NCBI RefSeq assembly: GCF_036492425.1
Contig: NZ_AP025297.1
Location: 1-64,000 of the forward strand
Direction: 5' to 3'
Source: Persicobacter psychrovividus
GTDB taxonomy: Bacteria > Bacteroidota > Bacteroidia > Cytophagales > Cyclobacteriaceae
Length of the DNA: 64,000 nt
Shown here: piece by piece, positions 38,456 through 46,970 of the stretch
Position numbering within the stretch: position 1 is the first letter of the stretch
Layout of the letters: each line of letters opens with the position of its first letter
The notes under the pieces: generated by a model
Database searches by the model: none
Told to the model about the DNA's origin: nothing
Seen by the model: the letters and a program-made list of their open reading frames with translations, nothing else
Translations under genes and position numbers: made by a program

Positions 38456-38738
38456 CTTTTTTGGCTTGCTCAATTTCCGTTTGCTGTTCAGCAATGATAG
38501 AAGATTGCAAGCGCGACCATACCCGTGATTTTTCTGCTTCAAACGGCCCTTCAGGCATCGCCAAAAGTCCGTGAATATTTTTCGCACGCTCTATTTCCTG
38601 TCTTTTTTCAGGATGTAGCGCGACCCACTGGGCCCAAAAACGAATGTCCTCCGTTGCACCATCAGGGTGCTTGACCCAATCCACAAAGCCCTCTTCCTGT
38701 AGGAAATCCGTCGCCTTATATGCTTCAAATTTGTTCAT
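38250..38738 (-). pseudogene. FecR-like anti-sigma protein, truncated by the IS21 remnant
   Basis: From the ATG at 38738 about 94 residues look genuine: MNKFEAYKATDFLQEEGFVD, then WVKHPDG, FWAQWVALHPEKRQEIERA, and on to QTEIEQAKK. This is the cytoplasmic N-terminal region of FecR-family anti-sigma factors, which control TonB-dependent transporters through ECF sigma factors. From about 38455 the frame runs antisense through the istB tail to a stop at 38250, so the membrane and periplasmic parts are missing. The insertion thus removed the 3' portion. No sigma factor gene is adjacent. Confidence 0.65.
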
Positions 38739-38820
38739 TAATAAATAGATAAAATAAAAACCGGTTTTCATTGATATAAAGAAAAGGCATCCGGTTTTTA
38801 ACTCAGTTGGCGGATCTTTT

Positions 38821-39276
38821 TTATAATTTAATTTTCTCAAGTGTTACCTGCTGACTGAAATAGGGGTGAGGGTATTGCAATAGGTGAGTGGTGGGTGTAA
38901 ATTCCAAATGTTGTTCATTCATCCCAAGCACAAAAATCTCAATCGTTTTCCCCTGATACACCGCAGGCATTGGGAAGAAGAAGGTATAATTGGCGTCCAT
39001 CGGCTTTACACGATACTCCCATGGCACCACCGAAAAAGGTTGCTTTGCACCTGCATCCAAAGCGTAGATGTCAAGCTGCATACCATAGCTTTTATTCATC
39101 CATTCAAAAAATGATAGGTTGGCTAAAGTTTGCGCCGCCGAGGGACCTTCATTGGTATAATTGATCCAGCTGAAATATTCCGAGACACTTGGGGAAGAGT
39201 TGGTATAATTGCGCTGTCCAAAGGTGATGCTGGAGAAAAAAATATGCAGTAAAAGGAGTGTGAAAAGTCTTCGCAT
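38821..39276 (-). CDS. Small secreted protein of unknown function
   Basis: 151 residues with a clear signal peptide (MRRLFTLLLLHIFFSSITFG). The mature part is rich in aromatic residues and beta-prone (YFSWINYTNEGPSAAQTLAN, WEYRVKPMDANYTFFFPMPAVYQGKTIEIFVLG). I do not recognise a family. It lies 82 bp upstream of the FecR-like fragment on the same strand and may once have shared its transcript. Confidence 0.55.
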   Translation of the reverse strand: MRRLFTLLLLHIFFSSITFGQRNYTNSSPSVSEYFSWINYTNEGPSAAQTLANLSFFEWMNKSYGMQLDIYALDAGAKQPFSVVPWEYRVKPMDANYTFFFPMPAVYQGKTIEIFVLGMNEQHLEFTPTTHLLQYPHPYFSQQVTLEKIKL

Positions 39277-39620
39277 TTTATTTTATAAAAGGCGGAGAGG
39301 AGGGGTTTTAACTCATTCAATGTCACTTTTAGCATTTTGATCGCTTCAAATGACATCTTGATAATTAGTCGAATTTTCGATCAGACAGCCCTTGATATCA
39401 TGCCTCTTCAAAGACCATGATAATCAAACAGTGGGGTAGGGTTTATTTCAGAGCAGGAATTGTTTCCCTAACCGAGTTCATAAATCCTCGGTTTGTTCCT
39501 TTATCATGGGCTATGTATTACTTAATGAAATAGTTCGCAAGTATCTGCTGTACTATAATATGGCGTAGGTTTTCCTATTTTTTGGTAGACAAAAAGCTAC
39601 CGAATAAAAATCAACAAGCA
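39277..39620. other. Gene-free region between the small secreted protein gene and the par operon
   Basis: About 340 bp with only short frames. It must hold the upstream region of the 39276 gene. Nothing else recognised. Confidence 0.3.
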
Positions 39621-39660
39621 AAAAAAACGCTCTGCTGCTTTCTTCAGCAACAGAGCGTTT
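39621..39660 (-). terminator. Intrinsic terminator of the parA-parB operon
   Basis: Long stem AACGCTCTG..CAGAGCGTT (arms about 39625-39639 and 39644-39660, one mismatch) with a run of eight T on the minus strand, 6 bp past the parB stop. A run of A on the other side makes it partly bidirectional. Confidence 0.88.
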
Positions 39661-39666
39661 AAAAAA

Positions 39667-40656
39667 TTAAAATTGTTCTTTCAAGTGATTTAAAAGGCTT
39701 TCCATTTCCTTGAGTTGTTTTTCAGCCTGCTCAATAACGGTCTGCCGGTCCTCTATACTTGCCTGCTTTAAGGCTTTCAGGAAACTCTTATCTGTAAATG
39801 CCTTGGCGGGACGTTCGAAGGTCTTTACAAATTTATCAAAAACAGGAATGACCGATGAGGTTTTGGCTTTGCCTGATTTTGTTGTGGCCTTGCTTGTCAT
39901 TGGAGACTGTACGGTCAACCATTGGTCAAAATTAAATTCATCATCCTCAGCAAGCAGCTTCCCCAAAGTTCTCAGCTGACCAATTCCCATATCAGCAATT
40001 TTTTGACTCCGTTCATCAAGCTCTGCCTTATCCACCGTTTCGGGGTGAAGGAGAATATGCATATATGCGGCATCCTTTTTGGAAAGAAAATCAATCGCCA
40101 CATAAAGCATCTTGTCGTTTCTAAGCGTTCGATCTGTTACCGAAAACATCGCCGAAATAACCTTTGCGGCCTCTTGGGTTTCCTTTTTCAGCTCTTCTGC
40201 ATAGCGTCTTCCTCGAAGGAAAGAAGCAAAAACGATATTGATGTTACGTCTGCCTAATTGGTTTTTAAGCATCCACTCCTGAACATCGTCAATATTGTCG
40301 AGTCCCTGGATCTCAACCACCGGAACCAGTTTTGTGCCTGCTTCAATAGCTGCTTTTCTTCTATGGTGCCCATCGATCAGGATTTGCTTGTCATCAAATG
40401 ACCACACTTTCAATGGGTCATATACACCATTGGCACGAACAGATTCCAATAATAAATCGAATTCGTTATCCGATAGGGGAGCGATATATTTTTCAATAGA
40501 AGCAATCGTCTCAATCGTATTGGGATTACTCAATTTGATTTTTTCCTGCAATAGATTTTCCTGCTGAATCGCTTTGTTCGTAACCGAGGGATGCGAAATC
40601 GCTCCGCTGCCGTTCGGACGATTCGGCCGAAGGGGTCTGTTTGGAATTTTAGCCAT
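39667..40656 (-). CDS. parB: ParB-family partition protein
   Basis: 329 residues. ParB/Srx-like domain about 50-130: SIEKYIAPLSDNEFDLLLES, NGVYDPLKVWSFDDKQILID, GHHRRKAAIEAG (the GxxRxxA-type box), then WMLKNQLGRRNI. A helix-rich DNA-binding part and a Lys/Glu-rich C-terminal tail (about 290-329) likely used for dimerisation follow. It binds centromere-like sites and works with ParA to segregate the replicon. The start codon follows the parA stop by 1 bp, so the two are coupled. Its binding site was not identified; the inverted repeat upstream of parA is one candidate. Confidence 0.9.
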   Translation of the reverse strand: MAKIPNRPLRPNRPNGSGAISHPSVTNKAIQQENLLQEKIKLSNPNTIETIASIEKYIAPLSDNEFDLLLESVRANGVYDPLKVWSFDDKQILIDGHHRRKAAIEAGTKLVPVVEIQGLDNIDDVQEWMLKNQLGRRNINIVFASFLRGRRYAEELKKETQEAAKVISAMFSVTDRTLRNDKMLYVAIDFLSKKDAAYMHILLHPETVDKAELDERSQKIADMGIGQLRTLGKLLAEDDEFNFDQWLTVQSPMTSKATTKSGKAKTSSVIPVFDKFVKTFERPAKAFTDKSFLKALKQASIEDRQTVIEQAEKQLKEMESLLNHLKEQF

Positions 40657-40657
40657 C

Positions 40658-41719
40658 TTAAATAACCGTTTTCAATTCTGTAAATAAAGCCACGAAATCA
40701 TCATAAGCGGTCAAACACGTTTTTGCTTCTCGCTTAAAATTAGGCTCCAGTCCTTGGTTGATGCGGTGCCCGAATGTCACAGGATCATAGAAATTCTTGA
40801 TCGATTTCTGAACACCAGATAAATCCCTGACAATATTTTCAAAAGTAAATACGCCATATTCCGCCAACAAATCCTGTGTTTCCTGAACAGCAGAAATGTC
40901 CTCTTTCTTGCTCAATTTGATCTTATTGAAAAAGGCACCTCCAATTTTTAGTGATGGATTATCACTCTGCAATTCCTGCAAGTAAGGAATCGACTTCCCC
41001 AAACCATTCAGTGCGTACTTTCCGGCATCCAATGGCAGGAACACATAATCGGTCGCCAACAGTGGGGCATAGCTGAAAATCGTGCCGATATCCGGACGCA
41101 TATCTAATATTATATAATCATAATCTCGGCTACACCGTTCAATGATCTTCTTAAAACACTGTAGCTTCGCCATCGGAGATAAAGCCGGGTGATCCTTAAC
41201 CAATTCAAGCAATTCTCCCCAGTTGGGTAAAACATGGTAGTTTTCAATATCCTCAACAGGTTGCACAACCGCCTCTTCAAACAAGTTCACATCCACCAGT
41301 ACGTCCATCAACGATTTGACCTCTTCGCCAAAATCCTCTTTACTCAGCCCGTAAGTGGTCATCACATTCCCCTGGTAGTCGGCATCGATCAGTAATACCC
41401 GATGACCTTCATGGGCAAAAGCTGATGCCATCGAAATCGCAGTGGTGGTTTTGCCAACCCCTCCCTTTTGGTTCCAGAAAGCAAGTACCTTCGCAGGCGG
41501 ATTGATTTGATCGAGCAGTTTTGCTTCAGAAAGGCCGTAATTTTCCGCCAAAAATGGATAAATCTTCTCATATTGTTGCGTACTGATACTTGCACCTTCA
41601 TTGATCAACCTGTGCAGGGTACTCCGGCTAACGCCCGTTTCCTCGGTCATCACAACAAGATTAATGATCTTTTTCTTTTGTTGCAGCCACTGCCCAAGGG
41701 CTTTTTGTAAATCTTCCAT
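40658..41719 (-). CDS. parA: ParA-family partition ATPase with N-terminal HTH
   Basis: 353 residues. N-terminal helix-turn-helix region about 15-70 (VVMTEETGVSRSTLHRLINE). Deviant Walker A KGGVGKTTTAISMASAFA at about 90-110, Walker A' LLIDADYQGNVM and Walker B YDYIILDMRPDIGTIF. The N-terminal DNA-binding region is typical of type Ia plasmid ParA proteins, which repress their own promoter. Upstream lies a long inverted repeat that is a good operator candidate. First gene of the operon with parB. Confidence 0.93.
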   Translation of the reverse strand: MEDLQKALGQWLQQKKKIINLVVMTEETGVSRSTLHRLINEGASISTQQYEKIYPFLAENYGLSEAKLLDQINPPAKVLAFWNQKGGVGKTTTAISMASAFAHEGHRVLLIDADYQGNVMTTYGLSKEDFGEEVKSLMDVLVDVNLFEEAVVQPVEDIENYHVLPNWGELLELVKDHPALSPMAKLQCFKKIIERCSRDYDYIILDMRPDIGTIFSYAPLLATDYVFLPLDAGKYALNGLGKSIPYLQELQSDNPSLKIGGAFFNKIKLSKKEDISAVQETQDLLAEYGVFTFENIVRDLSGVQKSIKNFYDPVTFGHRINQGLEPNFKREAKTCLTAYDDFVALFTELKTVI

Positions 41720-41730
41720 ATCTTAAAAAT

Positions 41731-41845
41731 CAGCGGAAACCATTTCCGTTAATGAAACAATTATGTGTCAAATATAATCATAATAAATGCACTTGGAAAT
41801 ATTATGACACATTTTTGTTTCATTAATTCGATTCCATCGGAAACA
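41731..41845 (-). promoter_or_regulatory. Inverted repeats upstream of parA (autoregulatory operator or parS)
   Basis: Two 22-bp arms, 41749-41770 and 41805-41826, are inverted repeats matching at 20 of 22 positions (TTAATGAAACA and ATGTGTCA cores) with a 34-bp spacer. A smaller palindrome, CGGAAACCATTTCCG, sits at 41733-41747, 14 bp from the parA ATG. This layout fits ParA self-repression or a ParB centromere. Confidence 0.6.
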
Positions 41846-41878
41846 GCATTCATATCGACAGAAAACTTATTAACAATA

Positions 41879-42270
41879 ATGCCGTAAATTTTGCGTTTTT
41901 AATCCCCAACGTTATTGCCTGTGGCTGCGCCAAAATGATATAAAGCTTGCCGATGCCGTAAATTTTGCGTTTTTAATCCCCAACGGTCTTGCCTATGGCT
42001 GTGCCAGAATGATACAAAGCTCGCCGATGCCGTAAATTTTGTGTTTTTAATCCCCAACATTCTTGCTTATGGCTGCGCCAAAATGATACAAAGCTCGCCG
42101 ATGCCGTAAATTTTGTGTTTTTAATCCCCAACGTTCTTGCCTATGGCTGCGCCAGAATGATACAAAGCTCGCCGATGCCGTAAATTTTGCGTTTTTTAAT
42201 CCCCAACGTTCTTGCCTATGGCTGCGCCAAAATGATACAAAGCTTGCCGATGCCGTAAATTTTATGTTTT
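41879..42270 (+). repeat. Tandem 74-bp iterons, five full copies plus a partial sixth
   Basis: Copies start at 41879, 41953, 42027, 42101, 42175 and 42250, so the period is 74, 74, 74, 74 and 75 bp. Each begins ATGCCGTAAATTTTG, continues through AATCCCCAAC and TTGCC.ATGGCTG.GCC and ends AAGC.TGCCG or AAGCTCGCCG. The copies differ at a few positions only. The TGCCGTAA core is shared with the second array and with the site next to the rep start, so these are very likely Rep-binding iterons for origin function or copy control. Confidence 0.88.
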
Positions 42271-42550
42271 TAAAAAACATCGCTACGTTTTGAAATTTAA
42301 GTAATTTTTTGACCGTCAGCTTATTAATAATCTGTACAGTACCGTTAATGTTGGTCTTTTTTCCATCGCTAAATTTTTGTTCCCTAATGAACTGCTATAA
42401 ATCTCAAGGCCTATTATTTATAGCAGCTTTAATTATGGTTAATTTCAAAAATAAAATCAAATATCGATTTAGATCTTTTATTTCTTTATCTATTTAAGAT
42501 TTAGGCCCCTTGTAACTCTTTGATGTAGAATGTAGTACAGATGATTTCGC
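42271..42550. other. AT-rich spacer between the two iteron arrays (candidate unwinding region)
   Basis: About 280 bp, strongly AT-rich, flanked by iterons that point toward it from both sides. This is the expected position of a DNA unwinding element of an iteron plasmid. I found no consensus DnaA box in it, so the assignment is inference. Confidence 0.45.
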
Positions 42551-42555
42551 CAACA

Positions 42556-42703
42556 AAATTACGGCATTCAGCGACAGAATTACGGCATTCGCCAACAAAA
42601 TTACGGCATTCAGCGACAGAATTACGGCATATTGCCGACAAAATTACGGCATAACAAACAGAATTACGGCATTCTATTCTTAAGGCGGCAAAATTACGGC
42701 ATC
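42556..42703 (-). repeat. Second iteron array, seven copies at about 21-bp spacing
   Basis: The motif (A/G)AATTACGGCAT occurs with its ATTACGG at 42559, 42580, 42601, 42622, 42644, 42664 and 42694: spacings 21, 21, 21, 22, 20 and 30 bp, close to two helical turns. Read on the minus strand it is TGCCGTAATT, in the orientation opposite to the 74-bp array. The neighbouring bases alternate between two forms (GCCAACA and AGCGACAG) in the first four copies. Confidence 0.88.
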
Positions 42704-42835
42704 TTGATGGTGTCGCCGATATTCGACGGATAAATTAAGCAATAAAGAGCAGAATCTACCAAAAATAGGCAAGCTAAGTCTTATAATATCAGTGATTAGT
42801 GATTTATAGACTCCTAATCAGGTGACCAGGCCCAT

Positions 42836-43031
42836 TGCCGTAAAAAATGTGTTTTTGATACGATAGGTCTTATCTCGGCAGCCCGATATTGAATTATTTG
42901 TTTTTTAAATGAAGCCATGCCGTAAAAAAGAAGTTTTTATTCATTTGTTCGTTAAACCGACAAAATTACGGCAGTTTCACTTGCATACTATTTGTCAATA
43001 TGGTTATTTGTGAGATATTTTTATGCCGTAA
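42836..43031. promoter_or_regulatory. Additional TGCCGTAA sites in front of rep
   Basis: Isolated cores at 42836-42843 (+), 42918-42925 (+), 42966-42973 (-) and 43024-43031 (+). The last is 12 bp upstream of the rep ATG at 43043, where bound Rep would block translation-start DNA or the promoter. This fits the autorepression seen for Rep_3-type initiators. Confidence 0.65.
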
Positions 43032-43042
43032 ATCTGTCATTT

Positions 43043-44617
43043 ATGATTGAAGAAGATAAGTCCTCTGAGTTAGAGGTAGAGTCCATAACCTCAGACAGTG
43101 ACATCACCCGGTTGAACTTGGTGATTCGCAAAGACAATGAATACATTCAGGGGATGCATCACTCTTTATCGGTAATTCAGCACCGTATTATTTTGGATGC
43201 TGTCTGGAAGTCGATGCTGTGCGAGCAGGGGGAAATGACCTATGATTATCCTGTCGATGACGGTTTTCCTTATGTTAAATTGGATTTGAAATTTATCTCC
43301 GGTCTCGACAGTTTGCATGAACTTTCGGGAGCGGCGAAGCGAAGTATCCGCACCCAACTTGGTGATCTGACTCGTACCTCTTTCAATCTGAAATATCGGA
43401 ATAAAAAAAATGGCAAAGACTTTTCAGCAGATTATCCAATAGCCACAGGTGTGGTGGGTGAAATTGGTAGGGGGAAAAAGGCAGATTACAATGGAGGGGA
43501 TATTTATATCCGTTTGAATGAGGTGCTGATCAATCGTTTCAAGCCTAATTTTGATAAGGGGTATTTTACCCAATACCGTTTGCAAAATGTTTACAATTTA
43601 TCGAGAGGCCATTCGTGGGCTTTGTATGACCTTTTGCGGCAGGAACTGAATAAGCGGCGCGTTGCTTATGCGGAGCTTGTTTATGAACTGGAATATTTGG
43701 TGGAGAACCTGAGCAAAGGAAAATACCGGAAGAAAAATGGGAATATAGATTTTAATGCTTTCAAGACGAGGGTACTTTTGCCAGCGGTGGACGATATCAA
43801 TGCAGCGGATAAATGTGATTTGATAATTCGTGGCCTGAACTTCATTAAAAGTGGCAGAACAGTCTCGCAAGTGAAGTGGTCCATTGAAGATAAAACCTCT
43901 GCCATTGCAAATAAAGATGCGACGGTTGCAGGCGTTGAGGCTTTGGAAGTGCACCATAATAAAAAGGATAAATCTGCCGCAGGATTGCCTGAAGCCATTT
44001 TTAATCAGTTATCGCTTTTGTTTCAGGATGGAAATTATGGGCGCAAAAGTTTAACCAATAATATCAAGAGTTTGCTGCTTCAGCATACCGATCCGGAGTG
44101 GATTGTGGCAGTGTTGATGCGAATGGTGGAAAAACGAGACGAGATAAAGGCCAAGGCGGCATATTTCAAAAAATCATTTGCCGCAGAGAAAGCCATAAGG
44201 GAAGGTAAAGGCTTGCAAGGCCAAATGAGTTTTTCTCCACAGGAGAGCACTAAGGTTACTGAGAAGAATACGCCTCAAAATTATTCATCCACGCAAGGAA
44301 CCATGGAGCGTTTACAGGAGCAAGAAGAACGTGAACGTTTCGCGTCTATGTACAATGAAAAGCTGAATCAGCTGAAAATGAACTATATTTTTGAATATAT
44401 GGTTGAAAAAGTAGCTGATTATGTTGATTATTTACAAACAGACAGTCCTGTTTTCGAGCGTAAATTCTTCAGTGAGTGGGAAGCCAAGAAGCCCTCGGAA
44501 CAAGCTAAACGTTTCTTTGGGACTTGGTTGATTCGAAATTTTGGCACAGCAGAGGACAAGGAATTCCTGGCCGAAGGTTTGGATGGATTTATTCAGCGGC
44601 AGGTAGTATTGGCTTGA
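43043..44617 (+). CDS. Rep_3 (RepB)-type replication initiator protein
   Basis: 524 residues from the ATG at 43043; a TTG start at 42992 would place the coding region across an iteron and is less likely. Two winged-helix regions are visible: about 20-150 (ITRLNLVIRKDNEYIQGMHH, LSVIQHRIILDAVW, FNLKYRNKK) and about 150-270 (GGDIYIRLNEVLI, YFTQYRLQNVYNLSRGHSWA, LYDLLRQEL). This is the pattern of plasmid Rep_3 initiators such as RepE and Pi. The C-terminal half (about 300-524) is charged and longer than the classical initiators, with no recognised domain. It binds iterons and opens the origin. It is divergent from the parA operon, with the iterons in between. Confidence 0.88.
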   Translation: MIEEDKSSELEVESITSDSDITRLNLVIRKDNEYIQGMHHSLSVIQHRIILDAVWKSMLCEQGEMTYDYPVDDGFPYVKLDLKFISGLDSLHELSGAAKRSIRTQLGDLTRTSFNLKYRNKKNGKDFSADYPIATGVVGEIGRGKKADYNGGDIYIRLNEVLINRFKPNFDKGYFTQYRLQNVYNLSRGHSWALYDLLRQELNKRRVAYAELVYELEYLVENLSKGKYRKKNGNIDFNAFKTRVLLPAVDDINAADKCDLIIRGLNFIKSGRTVSQVKWSIEDKTSAIANKDATVAGVEALEVHHNKKDKSAAGLPEAIFNQLSLLFQDGNYGRKSLTNNIKSLLLQHTDPEWIVAVLMRMVEKRDEIKAKAAYFKKSFAAEKAIREGKGLQGQMSFSPQESTKVTEKNTPQNYSSTQGTMERLQEQEERERFASMYNEKLNQLKMNYIFEYMVEKVADYVDYLQTDSPVFERKFFSEWEAKKPSEQAKRFFGTWLIRNFGTAEDKEFLAEGLDGFIQRQVVLA

Positions 44618-45020
44618 TGGTTCTAAATGATGTAATCAGCAACTAAAAGTAGGCCGCCTATCCATCAAAAAGTGCACGAATTCACCGATCTCATTTTTTA
44701 AAGGATTGAATATTACTTGATGATTTGTAAAAATTAGATACCGGTAGTTTTGCGATCATAAGAACAGTTTTAAGTTGCCCGAACCGATGAACGGGCATTC
44801 TTCCATGACCCAAAGTGGAGAGGGCGATGGCGTTAGTCATGGCGGTAATCACGTTACGGTGGTGACGATGATGGCGATTTTTTTAAAGAAGAGGAGTAAA
44901 CTTCGAGCGATGGATTTGGGATGGGGGTGTAGGTATAATTCATCATTCAGGAATCGTAACGACATCATTTCCCCAAAATTCAGTATCTTTAAGCACCATA
45001 CAAAAAATTTGGATAATCCC
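44618..45020. other. Gene-free region between rep and the AAA/PD-(D/E)XK gene
   Basis: About 400 bp. A 6-bp hairpin TGCCCG/CGGGCA at 44776-44797 followed by TTCTTCC may be a weak rep terminator. The frame open upstream of 45021 has no signal of coding, so the first ATG of the conserved protein is used for the next gene. Confidence 0.35.
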
Positions 45021-46610
45021 ATGAGCCAAAGACAAGCATTGCCGATCGGAATACAGACCTTTGAAAGCCTTAGATCTTCTAAGGATGATTTTTTGTATAT
45101 CGATAAAACAGCGGAGATTTACGAAATGACCAAGCTTAGTGTTGGTTATTACTTCCTTTCCCGCCCTCGCCGGTTCGGTAAGTCGATGTTGTGCTCAACT
45201 TTGCAATCCCTTTTTGAAGGAAAGCAAGAACTGTTTGGAGGTTTGTATATCCATGATAAATGGGATTGGTCGGTGAAACTCCCTGTGGTAAGGATTGATT
45301 TGAGTGCGGCGAATTATAAAGATTTGGATGCTGTTGAAGCAAGGGTTTGGATTAACCTGAATAGAAATGCTGAATTTCATGGGGTTGAACTGAAGATTGT
45401 AGATAGCTTAGGTGGAGCATTTGAAGAATTAATCTTGAGAATTTATCAAAAGTATGATAAAAAGGTAGTGGTCTTGATCGATGAGTATGATAAACCTATT
45501 CAGGATACGCTATCGAATGACGATGACTTGGCTTCAAAATCGTTGGATGTTCTTCGTGGATTTTATTCAGCCATCAAAGCCTCAGATCAGTATATCCGGT
45601 TTTGCTTCATGACGGGTATTACCAAATTCACAGGAGTTGGATTATTCAGTGGAGCGAATAATTTTGAGGACATTACCCTTGATCCTCAATATGCGTCGAT
45701 CTGTGGGTTTACACAACAGGAGCTGAATACTTGTTTCGGTGATTATTTCGACGGGATAAATATGGCCGAAGTACAGGCGTGGTATAATGGCTACAATTAT
45801 CTCGGCGACAGGGTTTACAATCCGTATGACATTTTATTGTTTCTAAAAAAACAAGGTAAGTTTGATAACTACTGGTGGGACTCTGGTCAGCCTTCTTTTT
45901 TGACCAAGATGTTTGAGAAAGGAGCGTATGAAACGTACGATCTGGAAAATTTGGAGTTATCTTCCCAAGAGTTAAAACAGTTTACACTCAGTAATTTGAA
46001 CTTACCCTCTTTGCTCTGGCAGGCAGGCTATTTGACGATTACCGAAGAGATTCAGGAGCCTTTTGGCGGGAGTAGTTATGTGCTTGCTACCCCAAATCGT
46101 GAAGTTCGAATGACGTTGAATATGCTCTTTTTGATTAGCCTGACGTCGATAGAATCCAGCCGTGTTTTGAAACGGAATGAAGCTGTTCGGAGCTTATTTA
46201 AGAATGATTTGGATGGATTCGAAGCCAGTGTCCGTGCGATGTTTGCTGCCATTCCTTTCAATAATTATGTGCAGAACAATATTCAAAAATACGAGGGGTA
46301 TTACGCTTCGGTGATGTTCAGTTTTTTGGCCGGGCTTGGGCTAAAATGCAAAACGGAAGAATCCATCTCCACAGGACGCATCGATATGGTGATGGAAAGT
46401 CCAACGCATATTTATGTGATTGAATTTAAAGTCAATGCACCAAAACCTGAAGGTGATGAAAGAGGCGAGGCATTGAATCAGATTCATAAGAATAAATACT
46501 ATGAGCCCTATCTGAATGATGACCGTAAGATTGTATTGATCGGGATGCATTTTAGCGAGGAGAAAAGGAATTTGGATTGGTTTGAGGATGAGGAGTTGAA
46601 AATAGATTAA
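45021..46610 (+). CDS. AAA-ATPase-like / PD-(D/E)XK nuclease-like protein
   Basis: 529 residues from the ATG at 45021 (MSQRQALPIGIQTFESLRSS), the usual start of the family. The AAA-ATPase_like domain covers about 5-290, with IDKTAEIYEM, the Walker-A-like RPRRFGKSMLCSTLQSLFEG and VVVLIDEYDKPIQD. The C-terminal PDDEXK_9-type domain covers about 410-525: YYASVMFSFLAGLGL, GRIDMVME and YVIEFKVN, with Asp and Glu-x-Lys at the catalytic positions. These proteins are abundant and often multi-copy in Bacteroidota; their function is unproven. Transposon-like spread or a defence role has been suggested for relatives. It is transcribed alone with a strong terminator. Confidence 0.88.
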   Translation: MSQRQALPIGIQTFESLRSSKDDFLYIDKTAEIYEMTKLSVGYYFLSRPRRFGKSMLCSTLQSLFEGKQELFGGLYIHDKWDWSVKLPVVRIDLSAANYKDLDAVEARVWINLNRNAEFHGVELKIVDSLGGAFEELILRIYQKYDKKVVVLIDEYDKPIQDTLSNDDDLASKSLDVLRGFYSAIKASDQYIRFCFMTGITKFTGVGLFSGANNFEDITLDPQYASICGFTQQELNTCFGDYFDGINMAEVQAWYNGYNYLGDRVYNPYDILLFLKKQGKFDNYWWDSGQPSFLTKMFEKGAYETYDLENLELSSQELKQFTLSNLNLPSLLWQAGYLTITEEIQEPFGGSSYVLATPNREVRMTLNMLFLISLTSIESSRVLKRNEAVRSLFKNDLDGFEASVRAMFAAIPFNNYVQNNIQKYEGYYASVMFSFLAGLGLKCKTEESISTGRIDMVMESPTHIYVIEFKVNAPKPEGDERGEALNQIHKNKYYEPYLNDDRKIVLIGMHFSEEKRNLDWFEDEELKID

Positions 46611-46641
46611 GATCGGTATCAATTAACAAAAATTTGTTACT

Positions 46642-46700
46642 AAAAAATCCCTGCTATTGTTTTGCCTTCCAGCAATGCACAGCAGGGATATTTTTTTTCC
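46642..46700 (+). terminator. Intrinsic terminator of the AAA/PD-(D/E)XK gene
   Basis: Perfect 9-bp arms ATCCCTGCT (46647-46655) and AGCAGGGAT (46681-46689), loop of 25 nt, then a run of eight T after one A. A run of A before the left arm gives a possible terminator for the opposite strand as well. Confidence 0.8.
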
Positions 46701-46733
46701 GTTCGTTATCATTCAAGCGGAAGCATAATCAGT

Positions 46734-46930
46734 ATGAAAGCCGTCATCTACACCTAAGTATCGACCACGGACAATCCACTACCCAACAGATGCAGGGCAA
46801 GCTCATTCCGAGATCAATGGCCTGAAGCTGCGCGAGATTTCAAGGCTTGGGGACCAAATACGCTCGATGTACGGTTACTAACTAAGCACCTGAAAAGGGG
46901 GCAGGCTTTGAATGCAATGGTCAGTAATAG
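46734..46930 (+). pseudogene. Serine recombinase (resolvase) remnant
   Basis: The ATG at 46734 reads MKAVIYT, a stop codon, then VSTTDN; a shift to a second frame continues GQSTTQQMQGKL. Together this is the N-terminal catalytic start of a serine resolvase, where the stop replaces the Arg of YTRVST. Further on, LLTKHLKRGQALNAM resembles the C-terminal HTH region. The middle, including most of the catalytic domain, is deleted. It is a dead fragment, but it shows past recombinase activity at this plasmid-like region. Confidence 0.6.
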
Positions 46931-46970
46931 TTTAGCCATTTTTTCATTTTTCAATCTACCAATACTTCCC

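Larger units (their letters stand above)
46611..46970. other. Intergenic region holding a terminator and a recombinase remnant
   Basis: Between convergent genes. It contains the terminator at 46642-46700 and the remnant at 46734-46930 described separately. Nothing else is seen. Confidence 0.5.

Noticed and set aside
38241-38528. Plus-strand frame of 95 codons treated as an intact gene
   Set aside because: The first two thirds are the istB tail in a shifted frame and the rest runs antisense into the FecR fragment, so it is a chimeric frame, not a gene.
42047-42280. Minus-strand frame of 77 codons with internally repeated peptide
   Set aside because: It is simply the translation of the 74-bp iteron array; the period is not a multiple of three, so the peptide repeat pattern breaks, and no start context or family is seen.
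41879-42703. Possible CRISPR array because of regular repeats
   Set aside because: In the long array the whole 74-bp unit is repeated, with no variable spacers; in the short array the spacers are about 9 bp and similar. No cas genes are present. Position beside rep and par makes iterons the right call.
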